The notes under the pieces: model-generated | Database searches by the model: none | Seen by the model: the letters and a program-made list of their open reading frames with translations, nothing else | What the model was told of the DNA's origin: nothing | Assembly: GCA_038522735.1 (NCBI GenBank) | Contig: JBCBJX010000084.1 | Coordinates: forward strand, 1 to 14,934 | Source of the DNA: JBCBJX01 sp038522735 | GTDB lineage: Bacteria; Pseudomonadota; Alphaproteobacteria; Caulobacterales; Parvularculaceae | Direction of reading: 5' to 3' | Length of the DNA stretch: 14,934 nucleotides | In this document: in pieces, positions 1 through 6,780 of the stretch | Numbering within the stretch: the stretch's first letter is position 1 | How the letters are laid out: each line of letters starts with the position of its first letter | Translations under genes and position numbers: made by a program

Positions 1-633
1 ATGGTCGTTCCGCACGGCGCCGACATCGCGGCTGACTTCGTACACGTCCCAGAACTCGGCGACGGAGGGTCGCGGCAGCGGGCGCACCGCCTCCACCATT
101 GTTTCGTCGGCGTGGAGCCAGAGCGCGTAATCCTCGGGCGCGATCACCGCGGGCTCGCGCAGGTGCAGGTGCTCGGTGTCGGGGCCTGAATTCACCGTCA
201 GGATCGCGCAGGCGGAAAGCTCCGATCCATCGGGCCCCATCCAGTCCTCCCAGATCCCGGCGAAGCCGACGAGACCGCCCGCCCGCGGGCGTACGGCGTG
301 GGGCGTTCTGTCGTCGTCGAGGGTCCAGTCATAGAAGCCGTCCGCCGGGACGAGGCAGCGGCGCCGGCGAAAGGCGGCGCGGAAAGACGGCTTCTCTGCG
401 ACGGTTTCGGCGCGGGCGTTGATCAGCGGCCGGCCGGAAATCTCCTTGGCGAAAGCCGGCAGGAACCCCCACCGCATAAGGACGAATTCCGGACCGTCGC
501 GCCCGCCGCGCACGACCCCGACGGGCTGGGTCGGCGCGATGTTGTAGCGGGGCGGAAAATCCCCGATCGCAGCGAGCCCGAAATGCGCCGCGACGACGTC
601 CGGCGGGGAGAAGAGGAAATAGCGTCCGGCCAT
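1..633 (-). CDS. SRAP (SOS response-associated peptidase, YedK/HMCES family), C-terminus cut by window edge, altered active site
   Basis: SRAP proteins cover abasic sites in single-stranded DNA by forming a covalent link through the amino-terminal Cys2. The 211 visible residues carry the family blocks in order: RYNIAPTQ (29-36), RWGFLP (54-59), INARAET (71-77), CLVPADGFYDW (93-103), GIWE (126-129) and HLREP (157-161). The last visible residues, SRDVGAVRND, match the family's end, so only about 10-20 residues are missing past position 1. The protein begins MAGR where the family has MCGR, so catalytic Cys2 is Ala. The residue matching E. coli YedK Glu105 (family FYEW) is Asp102. Asn72 (YedK Asn75) and His157 (YedK His160) are kept. 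An upstream in-frame GTG at 648 would add no Cys. The gene is divergent from the NUDIX gene. Family assignment is secure; crosslinking activity is doubtful. Confidence 0.9.
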   Translation of the reverse strand, partial: MAGRYFLFSPPDVVAAHFGLAAIGDFPPRYNIAPTQPVGVVRGGRDGPEFVLMRWGFLPAFAKEISGRPLINARAETVAEKPSFRAAFRRRRCLVPADGFYDWTLDDDRTPHAVRPRAGGLVGFAGIWEDWMGPDGSELSACAILTVNSGPDTEHLHLREPAVIAPEDYALWLHADETMVEAVRPLPRPSVAEFWDVYEVSRDVGAVRNDH

Positions 634-639
634 GGACCC

Positions 640-646
640 GTTATAC
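640..646. promoter_or_regulatory. Candidate bidirectional -10 element between SRAP and NUDIX genes
   Basis: The 23-base gap between the divergent starts holds the heptamer GTTATAC. On the minus strand it reads GTATAAC, with TATAAC ending 6 bases before the SRAP ATG. On the plus strand TTATAC ends 10 bases before the NUDIX ATG. Neither gene has a Shine-Dalgarno motif here. If the element is used, transcripts would start at or within a few bases of each start codon, so they would be leaderless or nearly so. No good -35 hexamer is visible on either side. This is inference from spacing only. Confidence 0.35.
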
Positions 647-656
647 ACCGATAGCC

Positions 657-1103
657 ATGGACCCTCGCCCCCGCATCAAAACCGGCGTCGGCGCCGTCGT
701 CTTCCGCGGCGACGAGGTGCTGCTCATCCGACGCGCAAAGCCGCCCTTCAAGGACCACTGGTCGATCCCCGGCGGCGGCCTCGAATTCGGGGAGCGCCTC
801 GAAGACGCCGTCGCACGCGAGGTGATGGAGGAGACGGGCTGCACGATCGTCGTCGAAGGCCTTGTCCACGTCTTCGAAAGCCTGCCGCCGGACCACGGAA
901 ACCCGGACGCCCATTACGTCATGATCGACTATCTCGCCCGCTGGACGGGCGGCGAACCGCGCGCCGGCGACGACGCGGCGGACGCGCAGTTCTTCTTCTT
1001 TGAGGAGGGCGCGGCGCGGGTCGCCTGGGACGAGACGCGCACCGTCCTTCATCGCGCAAAAGCGATGGCCGAGCGCCTCGGCCTCGCCGCAAAAACCGGT
1101 TAA
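657..1103 (+). CDS. NUDIX hydrolase
   Basis: This 148-residue protein should hydrolyse a nucleoside diphosphate linked to another moiety; the substrate cannot be read from the sequence. It has a full Nudix box, G-x5-E-x7-REVMEETGC, at about residues 40-62, including both metal-binding glutamates of the REUxEE core. The box follows a typical first strand (TGVGAVVF, 9-16) and a WSIPGGG lead-in (35-41). Length and layout fit small ADP-ribose pyrophosphatase or mutator-type family members. The ATG at 657 puts the first strand close to the amino terminus, as usual. The gene lies 10 bases ahead of the TIGR02301 gene on the same strand, so they are probably co-transcribed; I recall this pair from other alphaproteobacteria. 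Family certain, substrate unknown. Confidence 0.92.
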   Translation: MDPRPRIKTGVGAVVFRGDEVLLIRRAKPPFKDHWSIPGGGLEFGERLEDAVAREVMEETGCTIVVEGLVHVFESLPPDHGNPDAHYVMIDYLARWTGGEPRAGDDAADAQFFFFEEGAARVAWDETRTVLHRAKAMAERLGLAAKTG

Positions 1104-1113
1104 AATACCGCCG

Positions 1114-1626
1114 ATGATCCGGTCCGTCGCCCTCGCCATCGCCCTCCTCTCCGCCGGACCGGCCGTCGCGGACGAGGCCGAGTATCGCGCCCGGCAGGCG
1201 GCGCTCGATGAACTCGCCGGGCTTCTCGGCCGCTCCCACCATCTGCGGCGCATCTGCGCGGCGGACGTCGACAAGGACATCTTCCGGGAGCGGATGGCGA
1301 AGATGCTGGAGCTGGAGCGTACGCCCGATCGCGACGCCTACATCCGCGCCTTCAATACCGGCTACCGGGACGCCGGCCGCGCCCACCGCGAATGCGACGG
1401 CGACGCGCGGCGCGCCCGCGCCGCCGCCGGCGAGCGCGGCGGCCGCCTTATCGCCCTCATCGCCCGCGGCCTCGCCGAAGGCGACCTCGACAGCACCATC
1501 GCCGCGAACCCGAAGCTGCAGGCGATCCTCGCCGCCGGCGCCGAACCGCCGGAGGACGCGGCGCCCGCAGTGCTGGACCTGGACGGCGAGGAAGATGCGG
1601 GGCACGCGGAGGGGCCGCAGCGATAG
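1114..1626 (+). CDS. TIGR02301-family secreted protein of unknown function
   Basis: This is a 170-residue predicted periplasmic protein. The amino end is a signal peptide: a hydrophobic stretch over residues 2-15 and an AVA cleavage site after residue 19. The mature part matches the alphaproteobacterial family TIGR02301: LGRSHHLRRIC (38-48), RERMAKMLELE (58-68), AFNTGY (79-84) and a second Cys in HRECDGDA (91-98). Cys48 and Cys94 are the only cysteines and could form a disulfide bond. The carboxyl tail from about residue 146 is acidic and probably disordered. The start at 1114 was chosen because it gives the signal peptide; longer in-frame starts lie inside the NUDIX gene. The family has no established function that I know of. 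It is probably co-transcribed with the NUDIX gene. Confidence 0.85.
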   Translation: MIRSVALAIALLSAGPAVADEAEYRARQAALDELAGLLGRSHHLRRICAADVDKDIFRERMAKMLELERTPDRDAYIRAFNTGYRDAGRAHRECDGDARRARAAAGERGGRLIALIARGLAEGDLDSTIAANPKLQAILAAGAEPPEDAAPAVLDLDGEEDAGHAEGPQR

Positions 1627-1882
1627 CTCACGCTCGGCAAGGGCTGACAAAGTCCGCTCCAACGAAGCAACGGACAGACAGCCCGTGCGGGGTTACGTGT
1701 TTTCGACAGTAGCGATCCGCTTACGGTGCGGTATGAACAACGCTCTCCAGTATTGGCATGGGATTGAAGATGACGGCCGGCGTGACCGGTAGATGCTGGC
1801 GGGAATAACAATGCCTTTTTGCGAGAGGGCCATCCGCTCTTCCATATGCAGTCGCAGCTCTGGGAACATGAATGGAATGCTC

Positions 1883-3058
1883 ATGCAAAGAAAATCGAAG
1901 ATCGTCTTTTTTGCATTTATCGCAGCCGCACAGGTCGGGTTTGACGCCGGCGCCCAAGACCGTCCGCGGGCGCGTGATCTGGGCATTCCTTTCGACGGCG
2001 AGCCGGGGGCGAACAACGCCATCACCGATGTCACGGGTGTCGAGGTCGGATACGCAACCCTGATTGAAGGTGACGGCGCTCTGAAGATCGGCGAGGGCCC
2101 GGTCAGGACCGGCGTTACGGCGATCCATCCGCTCGGGCGCTCCAGCACGGCGGGCGTGTTTGCGGCGCGCTTCACGATGAACGGCGACGGCGAAATGACC
2201 GGGTCACACTGGATCGATGAGTTTGGAACGCTATTCGGTCCGATACTCCTTACCAATACGGTTAGCGTTAGCGACGTGCATGCCGCGGCGGTGGACTGGA
2301 TGCGAGCGCGAGACCCTGACGATATGTTTCACCTCCCTGTCGTAGCGGAGACTTGGGACGGCGACATTAACGACCACTATGGACGGCACATCAAGAAAAA
2401 GCACGTCTACGCCGCTCTGGATTCCGCCCGCAGCGGAAAGCTTCAGGAAGGGAATGTCGGCGGCGGCACCGGCATGGCGGCGTTCGGCTTCAAGGCGGGT
2501 ACTGGCACGGCGTCAAGAATAGTCGGTCCGTACACCGTTGGAGTTCTGGTTCAGGCGAATCACGGAATTCCTTGGGGGCTCACAGTCGCCGGCGTTCCAG
2601 TCGGACGAATTCTGAACCCAGATGAGTCAAACCACTTTTCCGAGCCGGTGAGGAAACTGGCGCCCAGCCGCAATTCAATCACCGTGATTGTAGCGACAGA
2701 CGCACCGCTTTTGCCGATGCAGTTGGAACGTTTCGCAAAACGGCCCGCGATGGGCGTCGCGCGCACCGGAGGTGTTGCGGAACGCGGTTCCGGCGAGATT
2801 TTTCTGGCGTTTTCCACATCAAATGAATTGACGTATACAGATAGTGAGATTGTTCAATATACAGCTTTGACGGATGACGCCCGCTATACGCTCGACTATC
2901 TGTATGAAGGCGTCATTCAGGCAACCGAAGAAGCGATAATCAACGCCATGATCGCTGCAGAAACGATGGTTGGCGTCAACGGTGTGCGGATTGAGAGCAT
3001 CGATCACGAAACGCTGCAAGAGATCATGCAGCGATACAACCGACTGAGAAGGAAATGA
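1883..3058 (+). CDS. Secreted P1-family peptidase (DmpA/BapA-like, family S58)
   Basis: This is a self-cleaving Ntn-fold aminopeptidase; relatives act on D-, amide- or beta-amino acid peptides. From the ATG at 1883 (GGA six bases upstream) the protein has 391 residues and a signal peptide with cleavage near AGA|Q (24/25). ATGs at 1868 and 1877 are also possible. Family blocks are NVGGGTGM (191-198), VLVQAN (221-226), GVPVG, ATDAPLLP and GSGEIFLAFST. The likely nucleophile is Ser265 in RNSITVIVATD. It lies 38 residues before Ser303 of SGE, the same distance as Ser250 to Ser288 in DmpA, and leaves 127 residues for the beta subunit (DmpA about 126). The cut bond would be Asn-Ser, as in BapA. Asn226 fits the oxyanion Asn. 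Trp158 sits where DmpA has Tyr146. Parts of the gene are AT-rich. Substrate unknown. Confidence 0.9.
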   Translation: MQRKSKIVFFAFIAAAQVGFDAGAQDRPRARDLGIPFDGEPGANNAITDVTGVEVGYATLIEGDGALKIGEGPVRTGVTAIHPLGRSSTAGVFAARFTMNGDGEMTGSHWIDEFGTLFGPILLTNTVSVSDVHAAAVDWMRARDPDDMFHLPVVAETWDGDINDHYGRHIKKKHVYAALDSARSGKLQEGNVGGGTGMAAFGFKAGTGTASRIVGPYTVGVLVQANHGIPWGLTVAGVPVGRILNPDESNHFSEPVRKLAPSRNSITVIVATDAPLLPMQLERFAKRPAMGVARTGGVAERGSGEIFLAFSTSNELTYTDSEIVQYTALTDDARYTLDYLYEGVIQATEEAIINAMIAAETMVGVNGVRIESIDHETLQEIMQRYNRLRRK

Positions 3059-3088
3059 ATTCGACGCCTGCAAGAGCGCCAGTTGGCG

Positions 3089-3106
3089 GAGCTGTCGGAC
3101 CAGCTC
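3089..3106. terminator. Weak hairpin between convergent peptidase and dihydroorotase genes
   Basis: GAGCTG and CAGCTC form a perfect 6-bp stem around a 6-base loop (TCGGAC) in the 76-base gap between two converging genes. No T-run follows on either strand, so it would be at best a weak or Rho-assisted terminator. It may be chance. Confidence 0.25.
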
Positions 3107-3134
3107 GCTCACGTCCCGTGCGGCATCGCCGACG

Positions 3135-4463
3135 TCAACTCTTCAGCGTCTCCTGAAACCGCACTGGCCGCCCCGTCGCGGGGGCCGTCAGCTCGCCCTC
3201 CCACATGACGCGCCGCCCACGGATCACCGTTCCGACGGGCCAGCCTTTCACCCCCATGCCGTCGAAGGGCGTCCAGCCGGATTTTGATTTCGACCAGGCG
3301 TCGGTGATGGTCTCGGTACGGCTCAAATCGACGATGGTGAGGTCGGCGTCATAGCCGACGGCGAGGCGGCCCTTGCGCACCAGGTTGAAGATGCGGTTCG
3401 CGCCGTGGCTCGTCAGGTCGATGAAGCGCTGAAGGCTCATGCGGCCCTCGGCGACGTGGTTGAGGAGGACCGGGACGAGGGTCTGCACCCCCGGCATGCC
3501 GGAGGGCGAGGCGGGATAGGGCTTCGCCTTTTCATCCAGCGTGTGGGGCGCATGGTCGGAGCCGACGACGTCGACGATCCCCTGCGCGATCCCCTTCCAG
3601 AGGCCCTCCCGGTGACGCGCCTCGCGGATCGGCGGGTTCATCTGCAGGCGGCCTTTCATATCGGCGTAGCGGGAGGCGTCGAGGGTCAGATGCTGGGGCG
3701 TCGCCTCGACCGTCAGGATATCCTTATGGCGGGCGAGGATGTCGATCTCCTCCGCCGTCGTGATGTGCAGGACGTGCACGCGCCGCCCGGTCTCCCGGGC
3801 GAGACGGATCACCCGCTCCGTACACTTCACGGCGCTTTCGACAGGCCGCGCCTCGGTATGGGAGAGCCAGTCCCCTTCGCGCGCCTTATGAGCGTTGGCG
3901 CGCATCACTTCCTCGTCTTCTGAATGGATGGCGACCCGGCGGCGGCCGTGGCGCAGCACCTCGCGCACGCCCTCATCATCCGCCACCAGAAGGTTGCCCG
4001 TGGAGGCGCCCATGAAGATCTTTACGCCGCAGACGCCGGGGATCATCTCCAACTCCGCCATCTGCGCGGCGTTCTCGTGGGTCGCGCCGACATAAAAGGC
4101 GTGGTCGCAATGCATGCGCTCCGCGCGGGCGAGCTTGTCGTTGATCGCCTCTTCCGTGGTCGTCAGAGGGTTGGTGTTCGGCATTTCAAAGACGGCGGTC
4201 ACCCCGCCCATCACCGCGGCGAGGGAGCCGGTCTCCAGGTCCTCCTTATGGGTCGGGCCCGGCTCTCGGAAATGGACCTGGGTGTCGATGACGCCGGGCA
4301 GAATGTGGAGCCCCGCGCAGTCCAACACCTCGCCCGCCGACGCAGACGAGAGGTCGCCGATGAAGGCGATCTCGTCGCCGACGACGCCGATATCGCGGAC
4401 GCCCTCGCCGTCATGATTGACGACGGTTCCGCCCCGGAAGATCAGATCATAGATTTCAGCCAT
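3135..4463 (-). CDS. pyrC: Dihydroorotase-family amidohydrolase (class I, PyrC-like)
   Basis: This 442-residue cyclic amidohydrolase most likely catalyses carbamoyl-aspartate to dihydroorotate in pyrimidine synthesis. Visible metal-site elements are QVHFREPG (62-69), the probable carboxylated lysine Lys148 in VKIFMGASTG, His180 in AIHSED, His233 in LHITTAEE, and Asp303 in GSDHAPH. The first His of the usual HxH pair is Gln62. I recall the same QVHFREPG form in other annotated class I dihydroorotases, including Bacteroidetes ones, so this is probably a subclass trait rather than damage. The start at 4463 (MAEIYDLIFRGG) puts the first beta strand at the amino end. A start at 4499 would add 12 residues and overlap the upstream ygfZ reading frame. 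Divergent from ygfZ. A hydantoinase-like role is the main alternative. Confidence 0.85.
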   Translation of the reverse strand: MAEIYDLIFRGGTVVNHDGEGVRDIGVVGDEIAFIGDLSSASAGEVLDCAGLHILPGVIDTQVHFREPGPTHKEDLETGSLAAVMGGVTAVFEMPNTNPLTTTEEAINDKLARAERMHCDHAFYVGATHENAAQMAELEMIPGVCGVKIFMGASTGNLLVADDEGVREVLRHGRRRVAIHSEDEEVMRANAHKAREGDWLSHTEARPVESAVKCTERVIRLARETGRRVHVLHITTAEEIDILARHKDILTVEATPQHLTLDASRYADMKGRLQMNPPIREARHREGLWKGIAQGIVDVVGSDHAPHTLDEKAKPYPASPSGMPGVQTLVPVLLNHVAEGRMSLQRFIDLTSHGANRIFNLVRKGRLAVGYDADLTIVDLSRTETITDAWSKSKSGWTPFDGMGVKGWPVGTVIRGRRVMWEGELTAPATGRPVRFQETLKS

Positions 4464-4527
4464 GAACTGTTTGTAGCGAGGCGCGGGCCTTATGGACAAG
4501 CGCCGGGGCGGCGCTTACCTGCCGCTC

Positions 4528-5403
4528 ATGTTCGACCATGCGCTTATCGACGACCGCCGCGCCGTCCTGTCGGTCACAGGCCCCGACGCCCGCGAGCTTC
4601 TCCAGGGCGTCGTCACCCAGGACATGGGCGGGGTCTCGAAAGATCACGCGGCCTACAGCCTTCTCCTGACGCCCCAGGGGAAGATCCTGTTCGACTTTTT
4701 TCTGACGGAGGGACCGGAGGGCGAGATCCTCGTCGACGCCCCGGCGGCGCAGGCGGAAGACCTCTTTAAGCGCCTCAAACTCTACAAGCTCCGGGCCAAG
4801 GCCGAAATCGCCGACCGGCCGGAATTCTCGGTGCTCCTCGCCTGGAGCGGGGATGCGCCGGCGCCCCCCGGCTTCGTTATCGAGCGATCCGCGGACCGGA
4901 TCGTCTACACCGACCCGCGGCTCGACGCTCTCGGCGCCCGGGCGATCGTTCGGCGGTCGGAGCGGGAGGCGGCGCTTTCGGCGCTCGGCGCGCCGGCGAC
5001 GCATCAGGCGCACGCCGAACACCGCATCGCCCTCGGCGTCCCGGAAAGCCCGATTGACATCGTACCGGGCGACACGTTCCCCCTCGACGCCAATCTCGAT
5101 GCGTTGCGGGGCGTCGATTATAAAAAAGGCTGCTTTGTCGGCCAGGAGGTCGCAAGCCGGATGAAGCGCAAGGGCGAGGTTCGAAAGCGTATGCTGACGA
5201 TCTCCTTCGACGGCCCGCCGCCCGAAGCGGGCGATGCGGTCATGGCGGGCGAGACGACCCTCGGAGAGGTCCGCTCAATCGGCGCCGGCAAGGCTCTCGC
5301 CCTCATCCGCATGGATCGTCTTTACAAGGCGATCGAGGACGGTCGCCCTCCGGCGGTGAACGGGCGTCCGGTTTCCGCAGCGGAACCCGCCTACCTGGTC
5401 TGA
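4528..5403 (+). CDS. ygfZ: YgfZ/GcvT-fold folate-binding protein, Fe-S cluster assembly factor
   Basis: YgfZ (IBA57 family) is a cytosolic tetrahydrofolate-binding protein that helps mature or repair certain Fe-S enzymes. The 291-residue product shows the diagnostic motif KKGCFVGQE at 199-207, with the conserved Cys202. It also has an amino-terminal GcvT-like segment (LSVTGPDARELLQGVVTQD) and a carboxyl-terminal beta-barrel part (GEVRSIGAGKALALIRMD). The start MFDHALIDDR at 4528 fits the family's usual beginning; an in-frame ATG at 4492 would add 12 residues. It is divergent from the dihydroorotase gene and converges on the next gene with 8 bases between stops. NadA in this window is an Fe-S enzyme, but a direct link is only speculation. 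Confidence 0.92.
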   Translation: MFDHALIDDRRAVLSVTGPDARELLQGVVTQDMGGVSKDHAAYSLLLTPQGKILFDFFLTEGPEGEILVDAPAAQAEDLFKRLKLYKLRAKAEIADRPEFSVLLAWSGDAPAPPGFVIERSADRIVYTDPRLDALGARAIVRRSEREAALSALGAPATHQAHAEHRIALGVPESPIDIVPGDTFPLDANLDALRGVDYKKGCFVGQEVASRMKRKGEVRKRMLTISFDGPPPEAGDAVMAGETTLGEVRSIGAGKALALIRMDRLYKAIEDGRPPAVNGRPVSAAEPAYLV

Positions 5404-5411
5404 CGGCGGCC

Positions 5412-6026
5412 TCAGCCCCCGACGCTCTCTGTCGCCGTCACGCCAGGCGGGTCTTCGTCGCCTGTCAGCACCGCCGCGCACCGCTCCTTCGAGGCCGGTT
5501 TCATCACCTTGTCGAGGGCGTCGGGTTTCAGGATGCGGCGAAAGCGGGCCGTCGGCTCGATCCGCACCCAGACGGGCGAGACGAGGTCCGCCTCGTCCTC
5601 GCACCAGGCCCGCTCGAAGGATTTGGTGAGCTTATAGCTGACATTGACGCCGAGGGAGCGATCGCCATTCCCCTCCTCCTGCAACCAGATCTTCTGCAGC
5701 CGGCGCGCCTCCTCGACCGCCATCGGATCGACGCGGTAGATCGCGAGAATTTCGTCTTCGTCCGGCGTCGGAAGCTCGCTCGCCGGCGCCTCGTCGGCCT
5801 TGACGAATTCCAGCCGCGTCACGTCCTCCGGGTCCTCATCGTCTTTCAGGGTGATGTGGAGATAGCTGATGTCCGCTCCCATCGGGTGCAGGACGGCCGC
5901 CCGCCAGAGCGCGGGATCGACGGTTTCATAATCCTGCCGGCTGAGCCGGTAGGCGCCAATGAGATCGACGCTCGCGCAGGAGACGGTGAGGAACGCCGCC
6001 ATGACGGGTGTCAGCAGTCGCACCAT
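5412..6026 (-). CDS. Hypothetical protein, putative lipoprotein
   Basis: I do not recognise this 204-residue protein. From the ATG at 6026 it has a hydrophobic amino-terminal segment (4-16) ending in LTVSC, with Cys17 a plausible lipidation site. The lipobox is imperfect, with Thr at -3. A good Shine-Dalgarno, AGGGAG, lies 6 bases upstream and decides this start over in-frame codons up to 6170. The mature part is acidic, with a DDEDPED run (61-67) and a proline/acid-rich segment near 78-92. It contains two further cysteines and no transmembrane helix after the signal. Divergent from tag, 42 bases between starts. It is probably an envelope protein; no function can be given. Confidence 0.7.
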   Translation of the reverse strand: MVRLLTPVMAAFLTVSCASVDLIGAYRLSRQDYETVDPALWRAAVLHPMGADISYLHITLKDDEDPEDVTRLEFVKADEAPASELPTPDEDEILAIYRVDPMAVEEARRLQKIWLQEEGNGDRSLGVNVSYKLTKSFERAWCEDEADLVSPVWVRIEPTARFRRILKPDALDKVMKPASKERCAAVLTGDEDPPGVTATESVGG

Positions 6027-6068
6027 GCGGGGCTCCCTAAATCGTGCAATCAACCTTAGAAGGCTTCC

Positions 6069-6659
6069 ATGACTGCGCAAGCTCAGACGCCCTGCCCGTG
6101 GGCGCCGCGGGACGACGCCCTCTACGCCCATTATCACGATACGGAATGGGGCGTGCCGGAGCGGGACCACCGCGCGCTTTTCGAGAAGCTCGTCCTCGAT
6201 GGTTTCCAGGCCGGGCTCTCCTGGCGGACAATCCTCTACAAGCGCGAGAATTTCCGGCGCGCCTTTAAAGGGTTCGAGCCGGAGACCGTCGCCCGGTTCG
6301 GCGAGAAGGATGTCGCCCGGCTCCTCAAGGACGAGGGCATCGTCCGCTCGCGCCTGAAAATCGAGGGGACGATCAAGAATGCGAAGGTCTACCTGACCAT
6401 CATGGAGGAGCGTCCTGACGGCTTCTCAGGCTTCCTCTGGGACTTCGTCGACGGCGCCCCCCTCCAGAACCGATGGGAGACGATGAACGACGTTCCCGCC
6501 AAGACGCCCGTGAGCGAGGCCATGTCGAAAGCGCTGAAGAAAGCCGGCTTCACCTTCTGCGGTCCGGTGATCGTCTACGCCTTCATGCAGGCGACGGGGC
6601 TGGTGAACGACCACCTTGTCGGCTGCCCCCGCCACGCCGCCGTCGCCGCCCTCGCCTGA
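6069..6659 (+). CDS. tag: DNA-3-methyladenine glycosylase I
   Basis: Tag removes 3-methyladenine from alkylated DNA, starting base excision repair. The 196 residues align along their length with E. coli Tag (187). Conserved blocks are YHDTEWGVP (22-30), FQAGLSW (46-52), KRENFR, ALKKAGFTFCGP and FMQATGLVNDHLVGC. The four zinc ligands of E. coli Tag (Cys4, His17, His175, Cys179) appear as Cys9, His23, His182 and Cys186. The base-pocket acid Glu38 of E. coli corresponds to Asp44 (LDGFQAG against LEGQQAG), a conservative change. The start is supported by AGAAGG five bases upstream. Divergent from the putative lipoprotein gene. Confidence 0.95.
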   Translation: MTAQAQTPCPWAPRDDALYAHYHDTEWGVPERDHRALFEKLVLDGFQAGLSWRTILYKRENFRRAFKGFEPETVARFGEKDVARLLKDEGIVRSRLKIEGTIKNAKVYLTIMEERPDGFSGFLWDFVDGAPLQNRWETMNDVPAKTPVSEAMSKALKKAGFTFCGPVIVYAFMQATGLVNDHLVGCPRHAAVAALA

Positions 6660-6780
6660 GGCCCCGACCGCCTCATATTGCGCCCCTGGTGCGATAAGCG
6701 CATGGTCGAAAACAGTTGACATCGCCAGTGCGGCCGGCCGTTCGCGCCCTGAGCCCGCGGCAGTAATAAAGGCGCGCCCC

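Noticed and set aside
423..1662. Long open frames on the minus strand (423-1280 and 919-1662) opposite the NUDIX and TIGR02301 genes
   Set aside because: They are antisense to well-supported genes, rich in Arg/Ala/Pro, with no family motif. Such frames are expected at this GC content.
1693..1884. A 63-residue minus-strand frame upstream of the P1 peptidase gene, considered as a transposase remnant
   Set aside because: It has no recognisable domain or terminal repeats and no Shine-Dalgarno. The 1627-1882 gap shows nothing else I can name.
6716..6721. TTGACA upstream of the FabH-like gene as a -35 box
   Set aside because: No acceptable -10 lies 16-18 bases downstream; the matching position is GC-rich. 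It could be chance.
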